Of a DNA stretch of 64,000 bases, positions 16,502 through 24,861 are shown in pieces. Positions within the stretch are counted from its first letter, which is position 1; each line of letters begins with the position of its first letter. Below the pieces are notes generated by a model, which had not been told where the DNA came from, made no database searches, and saw only the letters and a program-made list of their open reading frames with translations. The position numbers and the translations under genes were made by a program. Location of the stretch: NCBI GenBank assembly GCA_965140395.1, contig OZ223206.1:372001-436000 (forward strand), given 5' to 3'. The stretch comes from Parvibaculum sp002684405 (GTDB taxonomy: Bacteria > Pseudomonadota > Alphaproteobacteria > Parvibaculales > Parvibaculaceae).

Positions 16502-17137
16502 TCAGACGTGGCGCGCGGCGCCCCATCGGCGTACCGGGCCGACATCGATATGCACGAAATCGGAGCGCGGGTAATAGCCGACGCCACCGACGCGCAAATC
16601 CATCGCCGCATCGTAGACCTTGCCGACATTGCGGTTCGGGACGCGGATATCCACCGCCATGCCTTTCATGTGGTATGAGCGCTTGGCCACACCCTTGCTC
16701 TTGGCACGCAGTGACGCATTCGTCTGCGGCGAGCGGTACCCCGAGATAATGTTGAGCTCTTCGCTGGTGTCGAGCTTCAACTGCATCGCATACATCAGAT
16801 CCAGGAGGTCCGGCGCCATCCGGTAGGCTTCATCGGCACGATGGTCCCGGAGGATGTGATCGATCTCCGTCATCGCCTCTGGCTCATATTTGCCTTCGGC
16901 CCAATAGGTGATTTTGGCGTGCTCGCCGGTATGCGTATTGAAGAGACGGAGTGTGCGCGCATCGCCGGCCGCGGCGAGAAGATCGGCTTCGGGTGCGGAT
17001 TTCGGCGATGAGGTTACCAGACCGGACGGACGCGCCATCGGCAGGCGCAAGGCAGCGCTTGCCGGCTCCACCGCCGCCATGGTCGATAACGCAGCTAGGC
17101 CGCCGATAAGTCCCCGGCGGGAAATCTGTACTGACAC
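16502..17137 (-). CDS. DUF882/YcbK-like M15-fold murein peptidase, Tat-exported (211 aa)
   Basis: N-terminal Tat signal 'SRRGLIGGLAALS' with cleavage expected after 'EPASA'. The mature domain is of the peptidase M15/D-Ala-D-Ala carboxypeptidase-like fold. The metal-binding pattern is visible as 'SYHMKGMAVDIRVP' (His and Asp) and 'DFVHIDVGPVRRW' (distal His). 'SGYRSPQTN' is the substrate-side motif. The predicted role is cleavage or remodelling of peptidoglycan in the periplasm. It lies directly downstream of an L,D-transpeptidase gene on the same strand with a 103-base gap, a gene pair common in alphaproteobacteria. Confidence 0.85.
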   Translation of the reverse strand: MSVQISRRGLIGGLAALSTMAAVEPASAALRLPMARPSGLVTSSPKSAPEADLLAAAGDARTLRLFNTHTGEHAKITYWAEGKYEPEAMTEIDHILRDHRADEAYRMAPDLLDLMYAMQLKLDTSEELNIISGYRSPQTNASLRAKSKGVAKRSYHMKGMAVDIRVPNRNVGKVYDAAMDLRVGGVGYYPRSDFVHIDVGPVRRWGAARHV

Positions 17138-17201
17138 TTCTGACCTCTCGACTGATTGCCCCCAGTCGCAATCAATCTAACCTGTCCTGCGGCTTTGCCA
17201 A

Positions 17202-17217
17202 TATGATTTGGATCATA
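17202..17217. promoter_or_regulatory. FNR-like palindrome before the DUF882 gene
   Basis: TATGAT-TTGG-ATCATA, a perfect inverted repeat with 6-bp arms and a 4-base spacer, lies 65 bp upstream of the DUF882 start. It differs from the FNR/FixK consensus TTGAT-N4-ATCAA by one base per half. Binding is unproven. Confidence 0.35.
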
Positions 17218-17240
17218 CCAAAAAGCCTGACACCAGAGGC

Positions 17241-18782
17241 CTACATGCCGCAAGCCTCCACGGGCTGAGCCGGCTTGTCCGACCCGCCGGTGCCCCGAAG
17301 CGCGGCTTTCAACCGATCGTCCCGTCCGTAGACGTCATTACGGAAATTCATTGTCCCGTCCTCGCCGACGAAAGCCGTCCAGTAGACGACCGCGACAGGC
17401 AGTTGTTCCGTGACAGGCACACGTACCGTCTCTTGCTCGTCAATCAACCGGTCGATCTCCTCGCGCGCATCGCCGCCCCCAAGAAGTATATTCGCAAGTT
17501 CCCGCGGTTTCTGGAGGCGTATGCAGCCATGGCTGAGCCAGCGATAGTCGCGTTCAAAGAGCGAGCGCGCATTGGTGTCGTGCATATAGACCGCGTAGGG
17601 GCTCGGGAAATCGATCTTCAACCTCCCCAGCGAGTTGTGCTCACCGGGTGACTGGACAATGCGGCCATCCACCCATTCCATATGCTTGCGGTCCATATAG
17701 GTGTCGTCTTTTGCGATCTTCGGCAGAAGCTCGTTCTTCGTGATGGAGGACGGCACATTCCAGGGCGGATTGGCGATGACGGCCTGAGCCCGGCTGACAA
17801 TGATCGGGGTCTGGGTCTTCTTTGCGCCGACGATGGCGCGCATGGAAAGCTCCGTCCGTCCGTCCCGGATCAGCTTCAACTGCGCCGCCGCCGCATTCAC
17901 TTCGATACGGGTGGGCGGCAACGCATGGGCAAGCACGCGCCAGCGTTCCAGATTGAGGGCAATCTGCTCGACGCGCCGGGCGGGCGGCGTATTGAGCTGC
18001 GCCAGCGTGTTGCGTCCCACCACGCCATCGACCTCCAGCCCATGCCGCGCCTGATAGTGACGCACCGCAGCTTCCATTTCCGGCGTGTAGAGCGTTCCGG
18101 CAGGCAGCCGGCTTGCGTCTCCGACCTTGATAAGCCTGGCGGCCAGTTGCGGGACGGCGGGAGAGCGGTCGCCCGGATGCAGCGCCCTCTCACCTTCGAG
18201 CGACAGTGGGCGGAACGCCTCTTCCATCTTTGTCCGATAGGCTTCATAGGCAAAGCGCAGCCGGTTATAGGCCGGGTCCCGCGGCGATAATTCTTCGAGC
18301 CAGGCCGCGAAATCGCGCGCATGGAGCCCGGCCGCGAGCGCGCCCGCCGCATCCATTTTCAAGGGCGGCACCGACACTTCCTCTGCGAGCGCGGCGGGCG
18401 GCACGCGACCTGCCGTCATCACCCGGACATAGCGCAGCGCGGCATCCGTCATGAGCAATTCCGACATGTCGTTGCCGCGCGTGAGCTGTTTCAGGGTTTC
18501 CAGATGGAATAATGACGGCGACAGGCCGTGGCTCCACACCCGTCCAAGCATCTCGAGCAAGGTATCGCGCCGGTGCGCCGTCCAGACGCAGCCATTATTT
18601 TCCAGCGCATAGAAATCCCGCACCCGCAGGAAATCGATCTTGATGTCTTCCGGCAGGCGGGCGGCAACTTGCTCGATCCGCTGCGGCGTCATCGCGCAGG
18701 GGCTTTCCGCCGCGCGAAGCTCTCCCGCCCCTGCCAGACAGATAACGAAAATTGAAGCGAAAATAGCGCTTTGCCGGACCAT
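17241..18782 (-). CDS. L,D-transpeptidase, YcbB/LdtD type (513 aa)
   Basis: Periplasmic peptidoglycan cross-linking enzyme that makes 3-3 meso-DAP links. A signal peptide (residues 1-25, 'FVICLAGAGELRAA') is followed by a scaffold domain. A peptidoglycan-binding domain comes next ('MEAAVRHYQARHGLEVDGVVGRNT' region, about residues 250-275), then the YkuD catalytic domain with 'WLSHGCIRLQKP'. Cys420 is the nucleophile and the preceding His and Gly complete the motif. Domain order and length fit YcbB. The ATG at 18782 is preferred; an in-frame GTG at 18815 has no ribosome binding site. Two genes downstream-facing on the same strand, btaB and btaA, lie upstream. Confidence 0.88.
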   Translation of the reverse strand: MVRQSAIFASIFVICLAGAGELRAAESPCAMTPQRIEQVAARLPEDIKIDFLRVRDFYALENNGCVWTAHRRDTLLEMLGRVWSHGLSPSLFHLETLKQLTRGNDMSELLMTDAALRYVRVMTAGRVPPAALAEEVSVPPLKMDAAGALAAGLHARDFAAWLEELSPRDPAYNRLRFAYEAYRTKMEEAFRPLSLEGERALHPGDRSPAVPQLAARLIKVGDASRLPAGTLYTPEMEAAVRHYQARHGLEVDGVVGRNTLAQLNTPPARRVEQIALNLERWRVLAHALPPTRIEVNAAAAQLKLIRDGRTELSMRAIVGAKKTQTPIIVSRAQAVIANPPWNVPSSITKNELLPKIAKDDTYMDRKHMEWVDGRIVQSPGEHNSLGRLKIDFPSPYAVYMHDTNARSLFERDYRWLSHGCIRLQKPRELANILLGGGDAREEIDRLIDEQETVRVPVTEQLPVAVVYWTAFVGEDGTMNFRNDVYGRDDRLKAALRGTGGSDKPAQPVEACGM

Positions 18783-18877
18783 CAGCCTGCTTCCGAGTTT
18801 GCCGTTTACCGACACTTAGCACAGGCGGGCCGGGTTTCACTGACGCAATCCGTCGCGTCACGCATCATGAGGATCGT

Positions 18878-19555
18878 TCAGTCGCGGGCGAAGTCCAGAA
18901 CGGCATACCACGCATAGCCGCGGTGCAACCGCTCGAAGCGCAGCCTGGCGCCGTGCCATGCGGCGATGTCGTTCAGATACATCTCCAGCTCGGCACGAGG
19001 GCTCACATGAAAGGCGGCGAGCCAGCGATGCAGCCCCGCCCGGAAGACACGCGGCAGACGCTCCTGCTGGCCGAAATCGACGATGTGAAGCCGGCCGCCC
19101 GGTGCCACCAGCGTCGCCGCATGGGCGATTGCGTCTTCCCAGACCGGGATCATGGAGATGGTGTAGGACATGAACACGCGGTCGAATTGCGGCACACCGA
19201 AAGCGCCGGCGGGATCGAAATCGGCCGCATCGCCCTGCGCAAATGTCAGGTCGCCGCCCAGCCCGGCCCGGCGGGCAGAGAGGCGGGCCTGCTCCAGCAT
19301 CTCGTTCGAGATATCGAACCCGTAGTAATCCGCCTGTGGGTGCGCTTCGCGAGCCAGAATGAGATTGCGGCCCGTCCCGCACCCTACTTCGAGCACGGAA
19401 CCGCCCCGGGGCGGCGCGAGGTCCTCGATCAGCCGGTCGCGCCCGAGAAGATAATAGCGTCGGGTGACGTCGTAGAAATGCCGCTGACGGCGATAGACGC
19501 TGTCCATCAAGGCGTCATGCGGCACGCCTCCATCATGAAGCGACAGGCCGGTCAT
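18878..19555 (-). CDS. btaB: BtaB, diacylglyceryl-homoserine N-methyltransferase (225 aa)
   Basis: SAM-dependent class I methyltransferase expected to trimethylate diacylglyceryl-homoserine to the betaine lipid DGTS. 'MDSVYRRQRHFYDVTRRYYLLGRD' near the N-terminus is a BtaB-specific signature. The SAM motif I is 'VLEVGCGTGRNL', motif post-I 'YYGFDIS', and 'VMSYTISMIPVWEDAI' -like sequence forms motif II. It starts 3 bases after the btaA stop, so the two are translationally linked. The acyl acceptor is made by the neighbouring BtaA, which fixes the function more strongly than homology alone. Cytoplasmic, membrane-associated. Confidence 0.88.
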   Translation of the reverse strand: MTGLSLHDGGVPHDALMDSVYRRQRHFYDVTRRYYLLGRDRLIEDLAPPRGGSVLEVGCGTGRNLILAREAHPQADYYGFDISNEMLEQARLSARRAGLGGDLTFAQGDAADFDPAGAFGVPQFDRVFMSYTISMIPVWEDAIAHAATLVAPGGRLHIVDFGQQERLPRVFRAGLHRWLAAFHVSPRAELEMYLNDIAAWHGARLRFERLHRGYAWYAVLDFARD

Positions 19556-19558
19556 GGC

Positions 19559-20800
19559 TCAGCTCTCCAGCTCGTAGAGATGGAACCCGCCATAGATCGA
19601 AGACCGGTCCTGCCTGGTGAAGCGGGCCGACTCCGCCTCGCGGTAGTGCCAGCGAGACAGAATATTGTCAGCGACCCGGCCCGGCAGCAGCGTCGGCTCG
19701 GCGGCGGTGCGGAAGATTACCCGCGCGCCGGGTTTGGCGGTGCGCGTAATCTGTTCCCAGAGGTCGTTGAGCTGCTCGTCCGTCATCCAGTCCTGCGCGT
19801 CCAGCAGAACATATCGGTCGGCACTGGCATCGGGTTCGGCACGCAGGAACTCGGTGAAGGATTTGTTCAGGACGTCCACACGTTCGGCCCGCGCCTGCAG
19901 GGCGGAGAAATTTTCCCGCTTGAGATAAGGCGGCAAAGAGCCCGCGCTATCGGGGCCGTAGTGCCGGGCGAAGGCCTGCCAGGCGAAATAATTGTCCGCG
20001 ATGGGGAAATCGCAGGTAAGCGTTTCGAGGCGCTCGCGAAGGACCTCGCGCATTTCACGACCGCCAGCCAACGCCTCATATTGCGAGGGCGGAATCCCGA
20101 GACCGTAAAGCGAGGCCGGCTTGGAGGTGATCCATGCCACGAGCTTGCGGTCGAAAAGCGGTGCGAGCTTCTCGTCGAAATAGCGCCGCTGCTCTTCCAT
20201 GGATTTCAGGTCGAGGATCTCGGCAAGTTTCACGCCGTAGACTTTCGCAGCGAGATGGGCCACGCCGATAAACGAGCCCAGAAGCCCGTGCCGGTAGAAA
20301 CCGCGCGCGAAAAGAGAGATGCGACGGCGGCCCGAAATCGAGCGCTTTTCCCAATAGCGCCTTGTCTCGGGGTCGAGATTGTCGCGCAGGAAGGTCTCGT
20401 AGAATCCGATATTCTCGCTGCTATCGGCATCGCCGAAGAAACGGCGGAAATGTTCATAGCTCGGCAGACGAAGAGCCGCTTCGCGTTTCAGCTTGTTAAG
20501 CGCGATATGGGCCGGATTGAGATCGAGCGCGGTGATGCGTCCGGGGTTCGCCGCGAGATAGGACATCACATTGCAGCCACCCGATGCGATCGCCACGACA
20601 TGCTGTCCCGGCTCGATCGCCATCGCTTCCATATCCACTTCCGGGTCTTCCCATATCTGGGGATAGACGAGACCGGTGAAGAGAAGCGTGAAGAGCCGCT
20701 CGGTCAAACCTTCGCGCGACACGGGCTTGTGGCGATGCACGGCATGGCCCAGCCGTTCCTTGGGATTGCGGTATTCGACGACGACAGCAGGATCTGACAC
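19559..20800 (-). CDS. btaA: BtaA, SAM:diacylglycerol 3-amino-3-carboxypropyltransferase (413 aa)
   Basis: DUF3419-family enzyme that transfers the 3-amino-3-carboxypropyl group of SAM to diacylglycerol, the first step of DGTS betaine-lipid synthesis. Family hallmarks are 'LFTLLFTGLVYPQIWEDPEVDMEAM', the SAM-site 'VVAIASGGCNVMSYLA' and 'ITALDLNPAHIALNKLK'. The GTG at 20800 has AAAGGA about 10 bases upstream. btaB follows immediately. In Rhodobacter and Sinorhizobium these genes are induced by phosphate starvation through PhoB so that phospholipids can be replaced. A Pho-box-like site precedes this gene at canonical spacing from a -10 candidate. Confidence 0.9.
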   Translation of the reverse strand: MSDPAVVVEYRNPKERLGHAVHRHKPVSREGLTERLFTLLFTGLVYPQIWEDPEVDMEAMAIEPGQHVVAIASGGCNVMSYLAANPGRITALDLNPAHIALNKLKREAALRLPSYEHFRRFFGDADSSENIGFYETFLRDNLDPETRRYWEKRSISGRRRISLFARGFYRHGLLGSFIGVAHLAAKVYGVKLAEILDLKSMEEQRRYFDEKLAPLFDRKLVAWITSKPASLYGLGIPPSQYEALAGGREMREVLRERLETLTCDFPIADNYFAWQAFARHYGPDSAGSLPPYLKRENFSALQARAERVDVLNKSFTEFLRAEPDASADRYVLLDAQDWMTDEQLNDLWEQITRTAKPGARVIFRTAAEPTLLPGRVADNILSRWHYREAESARFTRQDRSSIYGGFHLYELES

Positions 20801-20851
20801 GGCAGCCGGTTCCTTTCGGACTGATGGAATCAGGTGAGTGCACCTGTCCTG

Positions 20852-20885
20852 CTAGTACCGGCAAACGATGAAAGTGATGTGACGC
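20852..20885 (-). promoter_or_regulatory. Pho-box-like site and -10 element of btaAB
   Basis: On the minus strand, GCGTCAC-ATCA-CTTTCAT (20885 to 20868) resembles two CTGTCAT heptamers 11 bp apart. The second matches 6 of 7 and the first keeps the GTCA core. Ten bases further is TACTAG (20857 to 20852), a weak -10. That 10-bp distance is the normal PhoB promoter layout, where the Pho box replaces the -35. Based on reading only, not on a scored matrix. Confidence 0.5.
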
Positions 20886-20923
20886 TTCAAAGACGGAGCC
20901 CGGCCCCTATCCGGAAACAATGA

Positions 20924-20960
20924 GCCCCGGCACGATCATACATACGTGCCGGGGCCTTTT
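20924..20960. terminator. Long-stem hairpin, probable terminator
   Basis: An 11-bp perfect stem, GCCCCGGCACG / CGTGCCGGGGC, with a 10-base AT-rich loop is followed by CTTTT on the plus strand. It lies downstream of the minus-strand DUF1329 gene and upstream of btaA, so its useful role is probably ending DUF1329 transcripts before they enter btaA. The T-run is on the opposite strand, which weakens this. Confidence 0.55.
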
Positions 20961-21022
20961 GTCCGGTGCCGGTGGAGGTCCCGCCGGGGCGGGCGGCCCG
21001 GATTGCGATTTTGCGAAACCGC

Positions 21023-22384
21023 CTAGCGGGAGCCCATCCGGCGTATGGAGCTGGGCGTGTAGTCGTTCGCCTTCAGTTCATCGGCGAAGAAATTCACCAT
21101 CGGCTCCTCATTATTGAGAGCCGAGGCCAGGTAGCGGCTTCCTTTGAGGTCGTAGTCCATCTGGCCGGCATAGCCGCAAAGAGGCACGTTGTAGGCGGTC
21201 GTCCCCTGCAGTTCCTCGACACGCCAGAGATCGCCGCGCCCGTCATACATTTCCGCCGATGCGATCTGCCAGGAATCCTCGTCGATATGGAAGACGCGAC
21301 GATGATAGACATGGCGCGTGTCGGATTTCAGATCCGCCTCGATCTCCCAGAGACGACGCTTTTCGTAGCGCAGAAGATCCTGATTGAGATGGCGCGCCTT
21401 AATGAGGTCCTTATATTTGGCGAGCGCCATATCGTAGTTGTTCTCGGCGGCAAAACGCTCGTTCTTGCCGAGCACGGTCCAGGTGTAGCGCTCCAGCGAC
21501 CCGTTGTATCCGTCGAAACTGTCGGCGGTGGAAAGTCCGTCCGTATTCACGCCCGGATTGTCGAAGGCGATATTGGGCGCGCGGCGTACGCGGCGCGTCC
21601 CGGGGCTGTACTGCCATGCCTGACGCGGCTTCTTGGCGGAGTTGATCGCTTCGTGAACCAGCACGATGTTGCCGGCGGCACGGGCCGGCGCAAGCGTGCG
21701 GGCGATGTAGTAGATGGAAGTGTTGTCCAGCTCCTCCGCGTTCCGCTTCGACGGATCGGACCACCAGAGAATGGCCTGGTCCTGAACGATAATCGGCGTA
21801 TAGCCGCCACCGCTCGTCACCGGCATGGCTGCGAACTGACGGATCAGCTTGAAGGAACGATAACGCAGCGTGTGGTTCCAGATGATCTCATATGCATTGT
21901 TCGGTATGGGGAACGGGAAGCCCATGATGCCCTTGGCGACGCCGTTTCCGTTGCCGACCAGCTGAGCGACCTTGGCGTTGCGCTTTGTCGCGGCATAGAC
22001 ATTGTCCGGCACTGCGCAGGTACGGCGGGTCTTATAGACATTCAGCTTGTAGTCATCGTAAAGCCTCAGCATCTCCGCCTGGCCTGGCGTCAGATACTTC
22101 TTGTACTGATCCTTGTTCTGACCGGTGACGGTGTAGAGCACCTTGTCGTCCGGAAACGGGTTCTTCAGATGCTCGCCATCCTTGTAAGCCACATTGGACG
22201 GAATGGTCTGAAGACCGCCGGTCCAGGCCGGTATGTCGCCGCCATTACCCGCCTTTTCCGCGCCGACCGGTGTCAGATCATTGCCAAGCCGATCGACCTG
22301 CGCTTGCGGAACATCGGCATGCGCCACGGCAACGCCCAGAGACAACGCGATAACCGACGCAACTGCGCCGTTGAGATACTTCAT
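21023..22384 (-). CDS. DUF1329 outer-membrane-associated protein (453 aa)
   Basis: Exported protein with a clear signal peptide ('VASVIALSLGVAVAHA', cleavage near residue 23). The DUF1329 family is related in fold to LolA/LolB-type beta-barrel lipid-binding domains and in pseudomonads and alkane degraders is often found beside RND or lipid-transport genes. Family features seen here are 'LTPVGAEKAGNGGDIPAWTGG' near the N-terminus, 'YKTRRTCAVPDNVY' with one conserved Cys, and 'WQYSPGTRRVRRAPN' in the middle. The ATG at 22384 follows GGAGG at 7 bases. Biochemical function is not established for the family; binding of hydrophobic molecules in the envelope is plausible. Confidence 0.82.
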   Translation of the reverse strand: MKYLNGAVASVIALSLGVAVAHADVPQAQVDRLGNDLTPVGAEKAGNGGDIPAWTGGLQTIPSNVAYKDGEHLKNPFPDDKVLYTVTGQNKDQYKKYLTPGQAEMLRLYDDYKLNVYKTRRTCAVPDNVYAATKRNAKVAQLVGNGNGVAKGIMGFPFPIPNNAYEIIWNHTLRYRSFKLIRQFAAMPVTSGGGYTPIIVQDQAILWWSDPSKRNAEELDNTSIYYIARTLAPARAAGNIVLVHEAINSAKKPRQAWQYSPGTRRVRRAPNIAFDNPGVNTDGLSTADSFDGYNGSLERYTWTVLGKNERFAAENNYDMALAKYKDLIKARHLNQDLLRYEKRRLWEIEADLKSDTRHVYHRRVFHIDEDSWQIASAEMYDGRGDLWRVEELQGTTAYNVPLCGYAGQMDYDLKGSRYLASALNNEEPMVNFFADELKANDYTPSSIRRMGSR

Positions 22385-22989
22385 TACGGGACCTCCCCAT
22401 ACTGTTATCGATCCTTCGCCCGCCACGCGCAGGCGCCAACCGGCATGCGTCATGTCATGTGGCCGCCTCCTGCAGCCGCATCCCCCATCGCCATAACGCG
22501 TTCCAGTTCAGGATCCCTGCACGAGACCTTAGGCAGTGATGCGCGGAGGTGAAGATGAAATGCCCGTTCGATTACAAAGCTCTTTCACGTCAACTCAACC
22601 TCGTCGCAATTTTCATGTATTCGGATTACATAGCTCGACATTCGATAACTCAGAATGCCTACTCCGTAGCCGGGCTACGCAATAACAGCGCTTGATCGCA
22701 CGCGGCGAACCTCATTTAGTTCCCCTACTGAATATTTTCCACAACGCGCCGACCGCGGGCCGCGCATTCCCCCCTCGCCCCCTCCCCGGCCCGGGACCGC
22801 TCGTATTTCGAGGGCCCCGGCCGAATCTCCCCCCTATCTTCCGAATCACACAAAGCCCCCCTAGAGTGAGCCCGACGCTGCGGGAAGGGAGGAGGAGGCA
22901 TCTTCCGGCAGGCGGACCGTTTCCTGTCTTCCGGGCTTGCGCCGGGGGCGGGGTTTCCGTGCCTTCCCAGCCGAACCCGGTCCGTATTC
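22385..22989. other. 605-bp intergenic region without a recognised gene
   Basis: Divergent region between the DUF1329 gene and the ABC exporter. The middle part (about 22590-22680) is AT-richer and holds a small CGTAGC-CGG-GCTACG hairpin at 22675-22689. The right third (about 22760-22880) is very pyrimidine-rich with C-runs on the plus strand. Short reading frames in it have no ribosome binding site and an odd Pro/Arg-rich composition, so I do not call them. Promoters for both flanking genes must lie here. Confidence 0.6.
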
Positions 22990-24861
22990 ATGGCCTTATC
23001 CGCGACATCCAGCCCCGATCCAGAGACCGAGCCGACCCCGGCTGCGGCCCCGGCGACATCCGATGACACGCAAGGAGCCCATCCGCTCAGGCGGCTTATC
23101 CCCTTCGTGCAGCGCCACAAATGGCGCTTCTGGGGGGGCATGTCTCTCATCAATCTGGGGCGGCTTCTGGAAGCCTTCATGCCGCTCTTCCTGAAAGAGG
23201 GCATCGACCGGATCGCGGCGGGCAGCTACGCCCTCGCCCTGCCCGCGGTCGCCATATTGGGACTGATGGTGCTTCGCTATATCGCGTTCAGCTTCGGGCG
23301 GCGTTTCGTCCGGGAGGTTGGTGTCGAAGTCGCCTATGAGCTGCGCCAGCGCCTCTACTGGCATCTGGAACTTCAGGGGCCGCGTTTCTTCTCGCGTTTT
23401 ACCACGGGTGATCTGATGGCGCGGGCCATCAACGATATCACCCTCATTCGGCAGATGGTGGGGCTCGGCACCCGACTTCTTTTCGTCCTGGGGTTCTCCG
23501 GAATCATCGCCTTTGCCTTCATGTTCCATCAATCGGCCACGCTGACGCTACTGATGGTGCCGGCGCTTCCCGTCTTCGGCGTGGCGGGCTGGCTCATTGC
23601 AAAGCGCATCTTCGGCCAGTCCATGCTGGTTCAACAGGGCTTTTCCATCCTGTCGGCTCAAGTGCAGGAAAACCTGAACGGCATCCGCACCATCCAGACC
23701 CACGCCCAGGAAGACCGCGAGATCGACCGTTTCGAGAAGACGTCGGATACCTATGCTCGGGACTATTACCGTCTGATGTTCCTGAATTCGGCGCTCACTT
23801 CGACCATGCTCGTCGCCACCGGCTTCACCACGCTCGCTGTGGTCGGCTATGGCGGCCATCTGGTCATGTCGGGCGGTATCAGCATCGGTACCTTCACCGC
23901 CTTCATCTTCTATCTCGCCATGATGCTGGCGCCGATCAAGGAAGGCGGCATCATGGTCACGCTGTTTCAGCGTGGCGGGTCGGCCGCGGCGCGGATTTTC
24001 GAGATTCTCGACCATCGCCCGGAAATCCGCGACGAACCCGATGCCGCGCCGCTCGACCAGATCGGCGGGACGCTTACCGTCAACGGGCTTTCCTACCGGC
24101 ATCCATCGTCCACGGGCGACGCGCCGGATAGCTGGCCGGCGCTCAACGACGTGTCCCTCAATATCGAAGCGGGCGAGATGATCGCGATACTGGGCCGCGT
24201 GGGCTCGGGCAAATCCACCCTGCTGCGCTGTCTCGTCCGCCTGCTCGACCCGCCACCGGGCACGGTCTATCTCGACGGGCGCGACATCCGCATGCTGCCG
24301 CTGACGCAGCTACGCAGCCAGATCGCGCTGGTACCGCAGGATCCGTTCCTCTTCGCCGCGCATCTGCAGCAGAATATTTCCTACGACAATCCCTCGCGAG
24401 AAGCCGAGGCGGTATGGGGCGCGGCGGAAGCGGCCGATCTCGAAACCACGATCAAGCGCTTTCCCGAGCGACTCGAAACCATGGTCGGCGAACGCGGCGT
24501 TACCTTGTCGGGCGGACAGAAGCAACGCGCAAGCCTGGCCCGCGGCCTGATCCGGGAGACGCCGGTGCTGCTGCTCGACGATTGCTTCTCGTCGGTGGAT
24601 ACCGAGACGGAAGAGTTCATCCTCTCCCGCCTGAAGACACTCAGAAAAGGCCGCACCACGCTGATGGTATCGCACCGCGTTTCCACCGCGCGCCATGCGG
24701 ACCGCATCGTTGTGCTGGAGGATGGCCGCGTCGCGGAGACCGGTACGCATAGCGAGCTTCTTGCCCGCAACGGTCTATATGCCGCGCTCGAACGTGCTCA
24801 AGGACAGCGCGCCTCGCTTGAAGACGACCTTGGCCGGCAGGAAGGGGAGGAACCGTCATGA
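22990..24861 (+). CDS. ABC exporter subunit 1, degenerate Walker B (623 aa)
   Basis: Fused permease-ATPase half-transporter of the MdlA/BmrC/TM287 type. A six-helix membrane domain (about residues 35-330) is followed by the nucleotide-binding domain. Walker A is 'GRVGSGKST' (402-410), Q-loop 'VPQDPFL', signature 'LSGGQ' (506-510, canonical) and Walker B 'LLLDD'. At the catalytic position 531 Asp replaces Glu, so this subunit's own site should hydrolyse ATP poorly. H-switch 'MVSHR' is present. The stop overlaps the start of the partner gene by 4 bases (ATGA). Together they form a heterodimeric multidrug or lipid exporter; the substrate is unknown. Confidence 0.88.
   Translation: MALSATSSPDPETEPTPAAAPATSDDTQGAHPLRRLIPFVQRHKWRFWGGMSLINLGRLLEAFMPLFLKEGIDRIAAGSYALALPAVAILGLMVLRYIAFSFGRRFVREVGVEVAYELRQRLYWHLELQGPRFFSRFTTGDLMARAINDITLIRQMVGLGTRLLFVLGFSGIIAFAFMFHQSATLTLLMVPALPVFGVAGWLIAKRIFGQSMLVQQGFSILSAQVQENLNGIRTIQTHAQEDREIDRFEKTSDTYARDYYRLMFLNSALTSTMLVATGFTTLAVVGYGGHLVMSGGISIGTFTAFIFYLAMMLAPIKEGGIMVTLFQRGGSAAARIFEILDHRPEIRDEPDAAPLDQIGGTLTVNGLSYRHPSSTGDAPDSWPALNDVSLNIEAGEMIAILGRVGSGKSTLLRCLVRLLDPPPGTVYLDGRDIRMLPLTQLRSQIALVPQDPFLFAAHLQQNISYDNPSREAEAVWGAAEAADLETTIKRFPERLETMVGERGVTLSGGQKQRASLARGLIRETPVLLLDDCFSSVDTETEEFILSRLKTLRKGRTTLMVSHRVSTARHADRIVVLEDGRVAETGTHSELLARNGLYAALERAQGQRASLEDDLGRQEGEEPS

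Noticed and set aside
22692..23066. 124-codon frame upstream of the ABC exporter
   Set aside because: Extremely Pro/Arg-rich, no ribosome binding site, and it overlaps the exporter start in another frame.
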